Made by a program: the position numbers and the translations under genes. From the NCBI GenBank assembly GCA_011525745.1, contig WYBU01000068.1, forward strand, positions 114,339 through 178,338: a stretch of DNA of 64,000 nt. Reading direction: 5' to 3'. Position 1 is the first letter of the stretch. Every line of letters starts with the position of its first letter. This DNA is from Planctomycetaceae bacterium. Its GTDB lineage: Bacteria > Planctomycetota > Phycisphaerae > UBA1845 > UTPLA1. Positions 46,493 to 55,141 of this stretch are shown one piece after another. The notes under the pieces were generated by a model. It saw nothing but the letters and a program-made list of their open reading frames with translations. It was not told the DNA's origin and did not search any database.

Positions 46493-46940
46493 TCTGGGTA
46501 AACGGGGTGGACCCCGAGGACTCCTTGTGCGGTTCGATCAACAGGCGGACACGGGCCGGCTGAATCAGCGCGCCCGATCCGCCGGGGGAGATCGTCACTT
46601 CGCAGTATTCTCCCCCCTTTTTATAGCGCAGCGTATAGACGCCGCCGCCGAGATTCCCGGCAAGCTGCACCCAGCCGTAGTTGGGCATCTGCGTGACGTA
46701 AAAATTCCAGACTGATTGCGGTGGACCCTTGCCCTCATACACATGCTCGACCAGGCGCACGTTGGGATAGACCTTGTTCATCGAGCGCTTCTCGTCCAGC
46801 TCGAAGCCCACCGGCACGGGTACGTCGGCGACGTAGAAGCTCTGCCGCGGCGTCAACGGCGCGGGATTCGAGCAGCCCGCTCCGATTACGGTCAGGCTCG
46901 CGACAAGGGCGGTGAGCAGCCAGCGGATGGTCGGGTCCAT
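46461..46940 (-). CDS. Lipoprotein of unknown function
   Basis: 159 residues from ATG 46940, chosen because the lipoprotein signal follows at once (WLLTALVASLTVIGAGCSNP, lipobox GAGC). The longer frame from 47012 has no support. The mature part holds VPVPVGFELDEKRS and FYVTQMPNYGWVQLAGNLGGGVYTLRYKKGGEYCEV. The pattern of a beta-sandwich with a Y-K-K-G strand resembles small planctomycete lipoproteins (DUF-type), but I cannot name it. It overlaps the following gene by 32 bp. Confidence 0.72.
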   Translation of the reverse strand: MDPTIRWLLTALVASLTVIGAGCSNPAPLTPRQSFYVADVPVPVGFELDEKRSMNKVYPNVRLVEHVYEGKGPPQSVWNFYVTQMPNYGWVQLAGNLGGGVYTLRYKKGGEYCEVTISPGGSGALIQPARVRLLIEPHKESSGSTPFTQNENSPPTRTP

Positions 46941-47035
46941 AAAGGCGATGTATCCTGGTCGCAGCGTGGTCAAGAGACGTAAAGGGTAAATGCGCGGCAT
47001 CGGGGCTGTCAAACCGCCTCCGCAACTCCCATCAT

Positions 47036-47130
47036 CGCTTCGTCGTGTTGTTCTGTTCCCTGTTTCCTGTTCCCTCCTCTGACTTTTCGACGTCTTGACG
47101 TTTCGGTGTTTCGACGATGTCTTTCGACTT
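47036..47130 (-). repeat. gtcgaaac-type repeat array (family F)
   Basis: On the minus strand it reads cgtcgaaacaccgaaacgtcaagacgtcgaaaagt, then gggaacaggaaacagggaacag. The same kind of text occurs at 49690-49745, 59145-59195, 60480-60565, 61655-61740 and 35395-35470. Confidence 0.6.
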
Positions 47131-47148
47131 TCTCTCCCCCGCGGCCTC

Positions 47149-48228
47149 CTATGGCAGCTTGCGCGACAGGATCGGACCGACGAGATTCGCCAGCCATAGC
47201 GGCAGGCGTTGCCATTGCCGGATGCGGGCGGCGTATCTGGGGTTGCTGGGGTTCAGGTGCGGCATTTCCTGGCCGGGGGCCAGCCAGAACTGCCGATGCA
47301 GCTCGTACTCCTTCGCGCCCCACTGTTTCTTGAACGTGTACACGCCGCCGCCGCGATCGGAAGTGCCGAAGTCGTAGCATTCGTATCCGCGCGCGATCGC
47401 GTACTTGAAAACCTCCCAGAACATCAGATTATTCGGACATAAATGATTGTATTCACGCAGCGAGCTGGCCCACGGGCTTTCCAACTGTTTCCGGAAGCTC
47501 ATCAGCATCAGCGAGGCGATCGGCGCTTCGTCCAGCCGCACGGTGACGATCTTCAGCGCGTCGGGCATGTTGTCCCACAGCGCCTGAAAAAAACGCTTCG
47601 AATAAACCGGCGTGCCCAGGTCGCGCATGTTCCGCGCGAAGACGCTGTAGAAGTCGTCCAGTCCCTCGCGATCGGCGAATTCACACGTCAGCCCGCTCTT
47701 CTCCGCCTTGCGAACATGCTTGCGCATCTGCTTATCGAGCTTCTCCCACATCGCCTCGGCGCTCGAAGGAAACGTCACGATCTGGCGCACCTTGCGCGTG
47801 TGCTCGGCCAGCGGCAACGCATGGGCGTCGACATGACGGAACTCGATCCAGCGGCACCCCAGCTCCCCCGCCAGCGCGGCGGCCCGCTCGAACAACGCCT
47901 GCTCCACCTCGGCGTCGTCGGCCGCGATGCCGCCGAAGTTGCCGAACGGCGCCGATACGAGGTAGTTGCCGAACAGCATACTCCGTACGTGCGCCAGCGG
48001 CAGGATGCCCACGGGATGGCGATGCCGCTCCGCCAGCAGCCGATAGCACGTTAGATCGAAGCCGTCCTCCACCGCGTCCAGCCATTCGGCGCGGTGATAA
48101 GCCGTGGCGGCGGGGGCGTGGGCGGCGTACTCGACGTAGTGATGATCGCCGCGCGGGGCGTCGCGCAGGTACAACGAAGAATGAGCGGCCGCGCCGGCGG
48201 AGCGATGAGGATGATCGTCCAGGTGCAA
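47149..48228 (-). CDS. FemAB-like GNAT-fold aminoacyl/acyl transferase
   Basis: 359 residues if translation starts at TTG 48228. The frame is open to ATG 48405, but that extra N-terminus is encoded by dispersed repeats (cgtgccacg units), so I prefer the later start. It has the two-lobed FemAB layout: FDLTCYRLLAERHRHPVGILPLAHVRSMLFGNYLVSAPFGNFGG, then KQMRKHVRKAEKSGLTCEF, YSVFARNMRDLGTPVYSKRFFQALW and the C-terminal YDFGTSDRGGGVYTFKKQWGAKEYEL. Members of the XrtA/PEP-CTERM-linked FemAB group look like this. It lies convergent to nothing and divergent from a glycosyltransferase, within the envelope-glycan region. Start uncertain. Confidence 0.75.
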   Translation of the reverse strand: MHLDDHPHRSAGAAAHSSLYLRDAPRGDHHYVEYAAHAPAATAYHRAEWLDAVEDGFDLTCYRLLAERHRHPVGILPLAHVRSMLFGNYLVSAPFGNFGGIAADDAEVEQALFERAAALAGELGCRWIEFRHVDAHALPLAEHTRKVRQIVTFPSSAEAMWEKLDKQMRKHVRKAEKSGLTCEFADREGLDDFYSVFARNMRDLGTPVYSKRFFQALWDNMPDALKIVTVRLDEAPIASLMLMSFRKQLESPWASSLREYNHLCPNNLMFWEVFKYAIARGYECYDFGTSDRGGGVYTFKKQWGAKEYELHRQFWLAPGQEMPHLNPSNPRYAARIRQWQRLPLWLANLVGPILSRKLP

Positions 48229-48576
48229 TCGAGGCTCCCACGGTTGTCGGACGGCGCCGTTTGCAGGGCGGGCGAAGTGCCCACGCGCTGCACCCCCGCA
48301 CAGGCGGGGCCGTGCCACGCGAAAACGAGACGCGCACGTAAGTAAGCGTTTCCTGCTCCGAGCCGCAAGCGCCAGCGCTGCGGCAAACGCCTCGTGAGCG
48401 GGCAATCCCGGCGCTTGCGCTTGAGACTCGGTTTCGCATGGGCTTTAGGCCCGTGCCACGCAACACAGCCGAGCGCGGCCGTGCCACGTCAGCGGACGCA
48501 GCGCATGACATCGCGCGGCGACCCTGATAGGCTGATACGCTAGGGACGCCACGCGGCCCTGTCCAGTTGGAGGCGC
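48229..48576. repeat. Intergenic patch of dispersed palindromes
   Basis: About 350 bp between divergent genes. It contains gcatgggctttaggcccgtg (48436-48457), a gagccgcaagcgccagcgct unit (48358-48388) and three cgtgccacg units (about 48310, 48451 and 48480). No gene or clear promoter was seen. Confidence 0.55.
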
Positions 48577-49722
48577 ATGAGCGACGTTGAAACCAGCACC
48601 GCGCTTCCACCCGCCGGCGGCGCCGGCGACCCAGGCGGCGACGTGATCGTCTCGATCGTCATGCCGATGCTCAACGAAGAGCGGCACATCCGTCGCTGCC
48701 TCGAGTCGGTGCTGGCACAGCGGTTCGACATGTCGCGTGTCGAAATCCTGGTTGTCGATGGCGGCAGCACCGACGGCAGTTCCGACATTGTGCGCGAGTT
48801 CGCGGCGGCGCATCCGCGCATCACGCTGCTGCACAATCCGTTCCGTTATCAATCGCACGCGCTGAACATCGCCGTGCCGCGAACGCGCGGAAAATACGTG
48901 CTGCGGATGGACTGCCATTCGTCCTACGAGCCGGACTACATCGCGCGCCTCGTCGAGGCCTTCGAGCGGACCGGCGCCGACAATATCCAGGGTCCCAACA
49001 TCTCGCACCCCGGCGCAAACACGACCGCGGCCCGCGCGATCTGGCTCGTCCAAGGCTCGCGCCTCGGCGGCGGCGCATCGTTCGGCCGGCAGGAAGGCGG
49101 ACAGGGCCGATTCCTCGGACCCGGCGAAGTCACCAGCGGCTGGTCGTTCACGCGCGACATTCTCGATCGCGCCGGGCCGTTCGACGAGCGGCTGATCCGC
49201 AATCAGGACAACGAGTACACCTGCCGCGTGCGGGCGATCGGCGGGCGGGCCTGGTACGAGCCGGCCGTGCGCGCGGCCTACTACGCCCGCGCAACCGTTC
49301 CCGCCTTCGTCCGCCTGATGTTCCGCAACGGCTTTTTTCACATGTTGACGTGGCGCGTGTGTCCCGAGTCCTTCGGTCTTACGCATTGCGTGCCCGCGGG
49401 GTTCGTACTGACGCTGCTCGTGCTGGGGATCGCCGCGTCGTTCGTGCCGTATGCGGGCTGGCTTCTGGCGGCCGTGGTTGCGTTGTACGGCGCGGCGGTG
49501 TTGATGGAAACGCTTCGAGCGGCGGCCTCCCACGGCGCGCGCTACACGCTGTGGCTACCGTGGCTGTTTCCGCTGATGCACCTCTCATACGGCGTGGGCA
49601 CGCTGCTGGGCATCGCGCGGTTTGTTTTCACACTCATCGAGCGCACGGATGATGCGCGCCGATATCAAACGCGCACGCTGGAGCAGGAAGAAAAGGCGAA
49701 AGTCGAAAGTCGACGTCAATAA
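48577..49722 (+). CDS. GT2-family glycosyltransferase, ExoA-like
   Basis: Membrane-associated processive-type transferase of 381 residues, similar to succinoglycan ExoA. GT-A domain: VSIVMPMLNEERHIRRCLES, EILVVDGGSTDGSSDIV (the DxD-like acidic motif is in RMDCHSSYEPDY), GWSFTRDILDRAGPFDERLIRNQDNEYTCR. A C-terminal part with three to four spans follows (FVLTLLVLGIAASFVPYAGW...). The last residues (EEKAKVESRRQ) are encoded by a gtcgaaac-type dispersed repeat that runs on past the stop. It probably builds an exopolysaccharide or cell-surface glycan. Confidence 0.88.
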   Translation: MSDVETSTALPPAGGAGDPGGDVIVSIVMPMLNEERHIRRCLESVLAQRFDMSRVEILVVDGGSTDGSSDIVREFAAAHPRITLLHNPFRYQSHALNIAVPRTRGKYVLRMDCHSSYEPDYIARLVEAFERTGADNIQGPNISHPGANTTAARAIWLVQGSRLGGGASFGRQEGGQGRFLGPGEVTSGWSFTRDILDRAGPFDERLIRNQDNEYTCRVRAIGGRAWYEPAVRAAYYARATVPAFVRLMFRNGFFHMLTWRVCPESFGLTHCVPAGFVLTLLVLGIAASFVPYAGWLLAAVVALYGAAVLMETLRAAASHGARYTLWLPWLFPLMHLSYGVGTLLGIARFVFTLIERTDDARRYQTRTLEQEEKAKVESRRQ

Positions 49723-49745
49723 GTCGAAACGTCGAAACAAGGAAA
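49690..49745 (+). repeat. gtcgaaac-type repeat spanning the 3' end of the GT2 gene
   Basis: gcgaaagtcgaaagtcgacg lies inside the gene and aagtcgaaacgtcgaaacaa runs past the TAA at 49720-49722. The same happens at the ECF sigma gene (61655-61700). Confidence 0.75.
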
Positions 49746-50052
49746 CAGTGTACCGAGGAGAGGCACCGAGGCACGAGGGTAAAGAAGAAAGCAACGGAGC
49801 AGCGTCCGCACCGGTGGGAATCGCCGCCGTAGAGTCCGCAGTGCGGACCGATCTGCCGCGGCCGCGCGCAGGTGGGGAGAGTCGGAGCGGATTCTGATTT
49901 CAGAACTCAGATTCGAAGTTCCAGATTACAGGCTGGCAACGGACGAGGAGCAACTTGTCTTGCTGATGGCTGACGGCTTTGGGTTCGATTAGCGAACCCT
50001 GCAGGCTGAAAGCCGATCGCTTTCGATCGGCGCCTGCTACCTGTCCACGTCT
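49723..50052. other. Intergenic region with hairpins and degenerate text repeats; no gene seen
   Basis: 330 bp between convergent genes. It holds a GTCCGC-AGT-GCGGAC palindrome (49834-49848), gattcag/attcgaag-type text (49893-49935) and the stem-loops at 49981-50037. Confidence 0.5.
49981..50037. terminator. Two adjacent stem-loops between convergent genes
   Basis: Stem 1: GGGTTCG-ATTAG-CGAACCC (49981-49999). Stem 2: GCCGATCG-CTTT-CGATCGGC (50012-50031), extended by an outer GCAGGC/GCCTGC pair (50001-50006, 50032-50037). They follow the stops of two converging genes, so a transcript-end role for the minus-strand gene is plausible. The T run of a canonical terminator is missing. Confidence 0.4.
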
Positions 50053-51849
50053 TCACCCGTCAAACAGTGCCGCAAGGAAGGGCCGCACGTCGTCGCCGTC
50101 GGCAAGCGAGTCGCCCGTGAAGTCGGCCCGTGCGACATGCTGCGGGTCAGAGTCCTGGCCGAGCAGCACGGCGACGAACAACACGCGGTCCGCGTCATCG
50201 ACGTCGCCGTCGGCGTCGATGTCCCCCGCCACGATGATCCGCCGCTCGAACACGCCCATGTCAACGATCGGCGGCGAGCCTTGCCCGGTGTCGGGGCGGG
50301 CCGGATCGTCGGCGCGTCGCGCGCCTCCGTCGAGGTCGATCGGAATCGGCTCGCCGACGTTGCCGTCACCGTCGAGGTCCGGCGTATCGGTGGGCAGCGC
50401 GGCGTTGTTGCCGGCGTCGATGCAGGGCGAGGCGGGTTGCAGATGGAAATCGTCGTCAAGACTGCCGGGAACGTTGTCGGCCCCATCGGCATCGACGAAG
50501 AGCGGATTAGCGTCGATGCAGCCGGGGAAATCGGCCGGATCGGGTGGGTCCTCACCGGGGATCGCCTCGAAGACGCCCTGCACGCACGACCACGTGACGG
50601 TCGCACTGCCGCCGGTGTTGTGAATCTGCGCCTTGTACGTCGGCTGACCCGGTGACGTGTTTCCCCACAGGACGCAGTTGGTCACGTAGGCGTGGGCGTT
50701 GGTGCCGTTCTCGATCGCTCCTCCGTCGGCGGTCGCGTTGCGGCTGAAAACGCAGTTGATTACCCAGGCGTTGTTCAAGAAATTGACCAGCGCTCCGCCG
50801 ACCTGCACACCGTTGTTCCCGCTGAAGGCACAATTGACGAACGTCGTCGCCCGGCCGGTCCAGACCGCACCGCCGACGAGGGCGCTGTTGCGATAGAAGC
50901 GCGTATTGATGACGGTCATGCCGTCGCCCAGGTTGCAGATCGCCCCGCCGTTGGAATAAATCGACTGCGTGGCCGACGAGCTGTTGTCGCGGAATTCGCA
51001 GTCGATGAGCGTCACGTTTGAATTCAGCTCGTTGAACATCGCGCCGCCGTCGCCGACTGATGACGCGCCATAGGACATGTTGCCGATGAATCGGCATCGC
51101 CGCAGCGTGGGCGTCGCGCCCGAGACGTTGTACATCCCGCCGCCGCGCCCGATGTAGGCGTAGTTGCCGGTGAATGAGCAGTCGGTCAGCGTGGCGCTGC
51201 CGGCGTACGCCAACAGGCCGGCCCCCAAGTGCGACAGATTTCGGTCGAAAGTGCAGTTCAGCAGCGTGGGACTTCCGCCGAGAATGACCATGCCCGCGCC
51301 GGCGCTGTTTCCGCCTGATGATTGCCACGCATTGCCGCCGCGAATCGTGAAGCCGTCCAGCACCATTGTCGGCAGCGCGGCGTTGGCCGTCACGACGTGA
51401 TAGCTGTTCTCGCCGGAGTTGGCCCAGTTGGGCTGATCGTCGCCATTAAGATCGCCGCTGAGCAACGACACGAACACGACCGCGTCGCGATCGTCCGGGC
51501 TGCCGCCGCCGGCGAGTCCGCGATAGCCGCCGCGCAGCGACAGTCCGTTGCGCAGCATGAACGTCGCCGATCGATCACCGGGTACGACAACTCCTTGATC
51601 GCTGCGGTCGGGGCGATAGACGCCGCCGGCTGCGCGGATTTCCGTTACCGTCGGTTCGCCGGCGGCATCGGCCAGCGCGTCCTGCACGTATCGGTAGGCG
51701 GTCGCCCACGACTGCCCGTTGCCGCCGGCCGAGGCGTTATCGTCTACGTAGCGCGTCTGGCCGTTTGCGAGCGCTGCACATGCAATCGTTGACACGACAC
51801 ACGCCGAGAACCGTGCGATGCGAAAGGAAGACTGCCGTTGTCGGAACAC
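50053..51849 (-). CDS. Secreted right-handed beta-helix protein with dockerin-like C-terminus
   Basis: 598 residues. Signal peptide IARFSACVVSTIACAALANG (about 10-30), then TRYVDDNASAGGNGQSWATAYRYVQDAL, the standard N-terminus of planctomycete choice-of-anchor/beta-helix proteins. The core shows parallel beta-helix coils with GGAM/GGAI asparagine ladders (GDGGAMFNEL, NGGAICNLGDGM, VGGALVNFLNN, DGGAIENGTNA). Two dockerin-like calcium repeats end it, GDIDADGDVDDADRVLFV and DFTGDSLADGDDVRPFL. It was perhaps a polysaccharide-binding or -cleaving enzyme in origin, but no catalytic set is visible. It faces an FG-GAP lipoprotein gene. Confidence 0.82.
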   Translation of the reverse strand: MFRQRQSSFRIARFSACVVSTIACAALANGQTRYVDDNASAGGNGQSWATAYRYVQDALADAAGEPTVTEIRAAGGVYRPDRSDQGVVVPGDRSATFMLRNGLSLRGGYRGLAGGGSPDDRDAVVFVSLLSGDLNGDDQPNWANSGENSYHVVTANAALPTMVLDGFTIRGGNAWQSSGGNSAGAGMVILGGSPTLLNCTFDRNLSHLGAGLLAYAGSATLTDCSFTGNYAYIGRGGGMYNVSGATPTLRRCRFIGNMSYGASSVGDGGAMFNELNSNVTLIDCEFRDNSSSATQSIYSNGGAICNLGDGMTVINTRFYRNSALVGGAVWTGRATTFVNCAFSGNNGVQVGGALVNFLNNAWVINCVFSRNATADGGAIENGTNAHAYVTNCVLWGNTSPGQPTYKAQIHNTGGSATVTWSCVQGVFEAIPGEDPPDPADFPGCIDANPLFVDADGADNVPGSLDDDFHLQPASPCIDAGNNAALPTDTPDLDGDGNVGEPIPIDLDGGARRADDPARPDTGQGSPPIVDMGVFERRIIVAGDIDADGDVDDADRVLFVAVLLGQDSDPQHVARADFTGDSLADGDDVRPFLAALFDG

Positions 51850-52140
51850 CCATCCACCTCCGTAGTGAGAATTGGCGCGCGAGCGCGATCGACGCCGGTT
51901 TCAATGTTCGATCTGTTGGAGAACACCACGTTGCACCACGTTGGAATGGCGCGGGATGGCCCCCACGGACGAAGCGCGTGACAGCGTAGTCACACAGGAC
52001 CGTCAGGCCCGTTTGTATGCAGATAATTCAATGGATTCGTTGAACATCGCTTGTGATGCATGGTCAATCGTGCCGAAGTAGTTAGGACGCGACCGCTGCG
52101 CGCATCGCAGTCCGGTAATAAATGCTCAGGAGAGCCAATC

Positions 52141-53568
52141 ATGTGGCGAAGGCCCACCACCCTTATCATCTCCCTCATCGCCGGAATCGTGGCTTGTGGA
52201 TGTGCCGAAATCGCCTTCATCTTCGGCAGCGGCATCGCCCCGGCAGGAGGAGCGACTTCCCAGGCCACCGGCACGACCAGCGGTGGAACCGTGACCCTGA
52301 ACGGTCAGATTCCCACCGCGACCCAGCCGGCCGCCATTCCCGCGCCGACCTACCGGCCCAGCCTGCTCGATCCGCTGTTTGAGTCGACTTCCGGCGCGAA
52401 GGGCGTCGTGATCGTCGATATCGACGGCGACGGCGTGCTCGACGTGGCCAGCATCTCGGCCGAATCGCAGCCGGTGCAGATTCACCTGCGCAACACCACG
52501 ACCGGCCTGTTCGACACGATCTCGATCGGCGGCGGCGCGCCGCTGTCAAAAACGGTCGACATCGAGGCGGGCGACTTCAACGGCGACGGCCGAGTGGACT
52601 TTGCGGTGCTCGTGATCGACACCGGCTTCGTTCCGCCGCCGAATTCGGCGCTGCTGGGCGCGTTGTGCCTGCTGATTCAAGGGCCTGATGCGCGCAACAA
52701 GTTCCTGTGGACGCGCGTGGACCTGGTGTTCAAGGGCACGGACGATCCCGGTTTCGTCGACATTGCGGTGGGCGACTTTGACGGGGTCAACGGTCCGGAC
52801 ATCCTGCTCGTGTCGAACGAAGTGCAGCAGGCCCCCAACACGCCCTTTCGGTTCGTCTATCTCTACACGAATCCCGGCGGCGCCAACGCCTTCGATCCCA
52901 CGCTGTGGACCGAGACCACCATCGTGAACGAAGCCGCTCCGCTGGCGTTCGCCATCCCGGCCGACATCGATCTCGACGGCGATCTGGACATGGTCGTCGC
53001 AGCACCGACCGCGAAAAGCTTCAACGTGCGCTGGATGCAGAATCCGCTGAATCCCGGCGGCGTGGGGGCGGTGACCAATGGCGCGGCCTGGGGGCTGCGC
53101 ATGGTGGGCCAGCAGGACGGCGGCGCTCAGTTCATCGCGGTCGGCGACATCGACGGCGACGGCGATCTCGATGTGGCCGCGTCGCGCGTCGACTTGCGCC
53201 TGACGCAGTGGTTTCGCAATCCCGGGCCGGCCGATCTGGCGGCGGAGCGGCACTCGATTCCGTGGGACGTGTTCAACATCGGCGTGCTTTCGTCGGGAGA
53301 CATCAATCAGTTGCAGCTTGTCGATCTGGATCTCAACGGCACGCTGGACGTGATGGTCACGGCCAGCGGCAACATCGCCGCGTTTCAGCGGCAGGCCAAT
53401 CTAGAGGATTACTGGACGCCGTTCTCGATCCTGGCCACCAACCCGGTCGCGGTCATCGGCAAGATCGGCTTCGCCGATTTCGACGGCAACGGCCGCCTCG
53501 ACTTCCTCGCCCCGCTCGACCGGCCGGGACTGACGCAGGATCAATTCGTCATCTTCTCGCGACAGTGA
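52141..53568 (+). CDS. FG-GAP/VCBS-repeat lipoprotein
   Basis: 475 residues. ATG 52141 is set by AGGAGA upstream and an immediate lipoprotein signal, TTLIISLIAGIVACGCAE (lipobox VACGC). The mature protein is built of calcium-binding FG-GAP/VCBS units with D-x-D-x-D-G loops: VDIDGDGVLDVASI, GDFNGDGRVDFAVL, GDFDGVNGPDILLV, DIDLDGDLDMVVA, GDIDGDGDLDVAAS, DLDLNGTLDVMVT and DFDGNGRLDFLA. The likely fold is a seven-bladed beta propeller at the cell surface. Function unknown. The 5' leader overlaps nothing. Confidence 0.83.
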   Translation: MWRRPTTLIISLIAGIVACGCAEIAFIFGSGIAPAGGATSQATGTTSGGTVTLNGQIPTATQPAAIPAPTYRPSLLDPLFESTSGAKGVVIVDIDGDGVLDVASISAESQPVQIHLRNTTTGLFDTISIGGGAPLSKTVDIEAGDFNGDGRVDFAVLVIDTGFVPPPNSALLGALCLLIQGPDARNKFLWTRVDLVFKGTDDPGFVDIAVGDFDGVNGPDILLVSNEVQQAPNTPFRFVYLYTNPGGANAFDPTLWTETTIVNEAAPLAFAIPADIDLDGDLDMVVAAPTAKSFNVRWMQNPLNPGGVGAVTNGAAWGLRMVGQQDGGAQFIAVGDIDGDGDLDVAASRVDLRLTQWFRNPGPADLAAERHSIPWDVFNIGVLSSGDINQLQLVDLDLNGTLDVMVTASGNIAAFQRQANLEDYWTPFSILATNPVAVIGKIGFADFDGNGRLDFLAPLDRPGLTQDQFVIFSRQ

Positions 53569-53870
53569 GAATGTGCGCGGACGCAGCGCGCGAACCGGCA
53601 CGGTGTGGCATGGCCAAGCCCCCGCGCGAGGCGGCCCTCGCAGTTTCGGGTGGTACGGGCGTCCCGTCCGTCTGTCGTTCACCCGCGAGGGCTTGGACAT
53701 GTTGAATCCTCGCTGTATGCGTGATCGGCAAACGACCCGACATAAGCCGTCTCGGTGCCCGAAACGCCACTGTCCATTGCGCCAAGCAAAATGACAGCCA
53801 GTCGCGACGCAGGTCGGCGCGTCATCACCCGTTCGATTTGGGAGTCATCGTCGAAATTCTGTGACGCGGC
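53569..53870. other. Intergenic region ahead of the ArsR gene; no gene seen
   Basis: About 300 bp between the FG-GAP lipoprotein stop and the ArsR promoter. It holds a composite repeat (see 53605-53699) and otherwise nothing I can assign. Confidence 0.45.
53605..53699. repeat. Composite palindromic repeat (MITE-like)
   Basis: ggccaagcccccgcgcgagg (about 53607-53626) pairs with an inverted ccgcgagggcttggac (53684-53699). Between them sits a copy of the ggtggtacgggcgtcccg family (53648-53672). The gccaagccctcgcgagagg unit also occurs at 32847-32869. Confidence 0.6.
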
Positions 53871-53899
53871 TTGACTTGTCAATTGGCGTGGATTATATT
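53871..53899 (+). promoter_or_regulatory. Sigma-70 promoter of the arsR-like gene, near-leaderless
   Basis: TTGACT (53871-53876), exactly 17 bp, TATATT (53894-53899). The expected start of transcription is about 53906, only about 9 nt before the ATG at 53915, so the mRNA has almost no leader and no room for a ribosome site. Confidence 0.75.
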
Positions 53900-53916
53900 T
53901 GCATAGTTGTGCAAAT
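53897..53916 (+). promoter_or_regulatory. Operator-like perfect inverted repeat
   Basis: ATTTGCA-TAGTTG-TGCAAAT, 7-bp arms with a 6-bp spacer. It overlaps the -10 box, the transcript start and the start codon. This is the placement expected for ArsR/SmtB autoregulation. Confidence 0.75.
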
Positions 53917-54319
53917 GAGCAAGCATCGGCCGCGATCGCCCCGTCGTTCCCCCTCACGCCGCCGTGCGGCGGCGACCTGCTGCGCTCCGCTCGATGCGCT
54001 GCTCGATCCGCGGCTCTTCCGGGCGCTGGGCGATCCGACGCGCATCGCCCTGCTCGTGCGGCTGGCCCGGTGCCGCGGGCCGTGCAGCGTCGGCGAGGCG
54101 GCGGCCTGCTGTGCGGTCGATCTGTCGGTGGTCTCGCGGCACCTGGCGCTGCTGCACGACGCGGGCGTGCTGTCCGCCAGGAAGAAGGGCCGCACGGTGC
54201 TGTACTCGGTTCGATACGGTGAATTGTGCCGCGCGCTGCGGGCGCTGGCCGACTCGATCGAGGCCTGCTGTCCGAATGGCGCGGCACGCCGTCGATCGAA
54301 AGGAGAGTGTCATGAGTGA
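53915..54319 (+). CDS. ArsR/SmtB-family metal-responsive repressor
   Basis: DNA-binding repressor released by metal or metalloid binding, 134 residues from ATG 53915. Winged helix: LLDPRLFRALGDPTRIALLVRLARC, then the recognition helix AVDLSVVSRHLALLHDAGVL and wing SARKKGRTVLYSV. Cysteines are plentiful and placed for sensing: TCCAPL before the fold, CRGPC, EAAACCAVDLS next to the recognition helix (where ArsR carries ELCVCDL), and EACCPNG at the C-terminus. An inverted repeat over its own promoter implies autoregulation. It overlaps the next gene by 8 bp. Confidence 0.9.
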   Translation: MSKHRPRSPRRSPSRRRAAATCCAPLDALLDPRLFRALGDPTRIALLVRLARCRGPCSVGEAAACCAVDLSVVSRHLALLHDAGVLSARKKGRTVLYSVRYGELCRALRALADSIEACCPNGAARRRSKGECHE

Positions 54320-54878
54320 GTGTTGTTCGAGAATCGGCGGGCGCGGCATGTGGCTGGGCGCCCTGGTGGCTTCGACGGCTTGCGGTTGCGGCGGACCGGC
54401 GCGCGACGCGTCGTCCGCGTGCGGATGCGAAGCGCCGTCAGCGGCGAAGTCGACGGCGCCGCGTGCCGTCGTCATTCGCTGGCAGCGCATCGCCGATACG
54501 CAGGGGCAAACCTGCGGCCGGTGCGGCAGCACCGAGCAGGCGATCGACGCGGCGGCGGCGCGGCTGAGACAATCGCTGTCGCCGCTGGAGGTCACCGTCA
54601 GCGTGCAGAAGGTCGCCATGCCGACGTCGGATTTGGACAAGTGCGTCGAAGAGTCGAATCGCATCTGGCTGAACGACCGGCCGCTGGAGCAGTGGCTGTC
54701 CGCGAATGTGGGTACGAGCGCGTGCACCGGCTTCTGCGGGGATCGGACGTGCCGCACGCTGGAAGTCGACGGACAAAGTTACGACACAATTCCGGCGGAC
54801 CTGATCGTGCGGGCCGGGCTGCTGGCGGCGGCGGATTCGATTCGGCGGCCGGCGCAGGCGACGTGTTGCGGGGGATAG
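54312..54878 (+). CDS. DUF2703 cysteine-rich protein, exported or lipid-anchored
   Basis: 188 residues, second gene of the ArsR operon, AAAGGAG upstream and start inside the ArsR end. An N-terminal hydrophobic stretch (MWLGALVASTACGCGG) suggests export, perhaps as a lipoprotein. The body fits DUF2703: VVIRWQRIADTQGQTCGRCGSTEQAI, EESNRIWLNDRPLEQWL, TSACTGFCGDRTCRTLEVDG and IPADLIVRAGLLAAAD. It has 16 cysteines, many in CxC, CxxC or CC groups, so thiol-based metal or metalloid binding is likely (inference). The family has no established biochemistry that I know of. Confidence 0.85.
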   Translation: MSECCSRIGGRGMWLGALVASTACGCGGPARDASSACGCEAPSAAKSTAPRAVVIRWQRIADTQGQTCGRCGSTEQAIDAAAARLRQSLSPLEVTVSVQKVAMPTSDLDKCVEESNRIWLNDRPLEQWLSANVGTSACTGFCGDRTCRTLEVDGQSYDTIPADLIVRAGLLAAADSIRRPAQATCCGG

Positions 54879-54912
54879 GCAAGGGACGAGAGCCGGCTGT
54901 CACGTGCGATCG

Positions 54913-55020
54913 GTGATTCGAGATTTGAGACCTGAATTCCGAGATCCAAGCCCTGAGATTTGTGATTATGAATGTCATGATGCAGGTCTCAAATCACGGA
55001 TCTCAAAGCCGAGATGACAG
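54913..55020. repeat. Degenerate text repeat (family G)
   Basis: gattcgagatttgagacctg, gaattccgagatcc and ctcaaatcacggatctcaaa, with gagatttgag/ctcaaatc arms in inverted order. Similar text lies at 49893-49935 and 59060-59125. The 54879-55141 gap holds no gene. Confidence 0.5.
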
Positions 55021-55141
55021 GGCAAGCGCTCAGCCGGTCGGCTGCCGTCGTGTCGAGATGACGCCGCACGTGCGCGCGGGATTCCGCGGAAACATGCGCG
55101 TGTTCGTCAAGCATGCGACGATCTTTCCGAGGCGCCGGCCG

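Noticed and set aside
49700..49745. Possible CRISPR or direct-repeat array of gtcgaaac words
   Set aside because: Units of 8-9 bp, irregular and without unique spacers.
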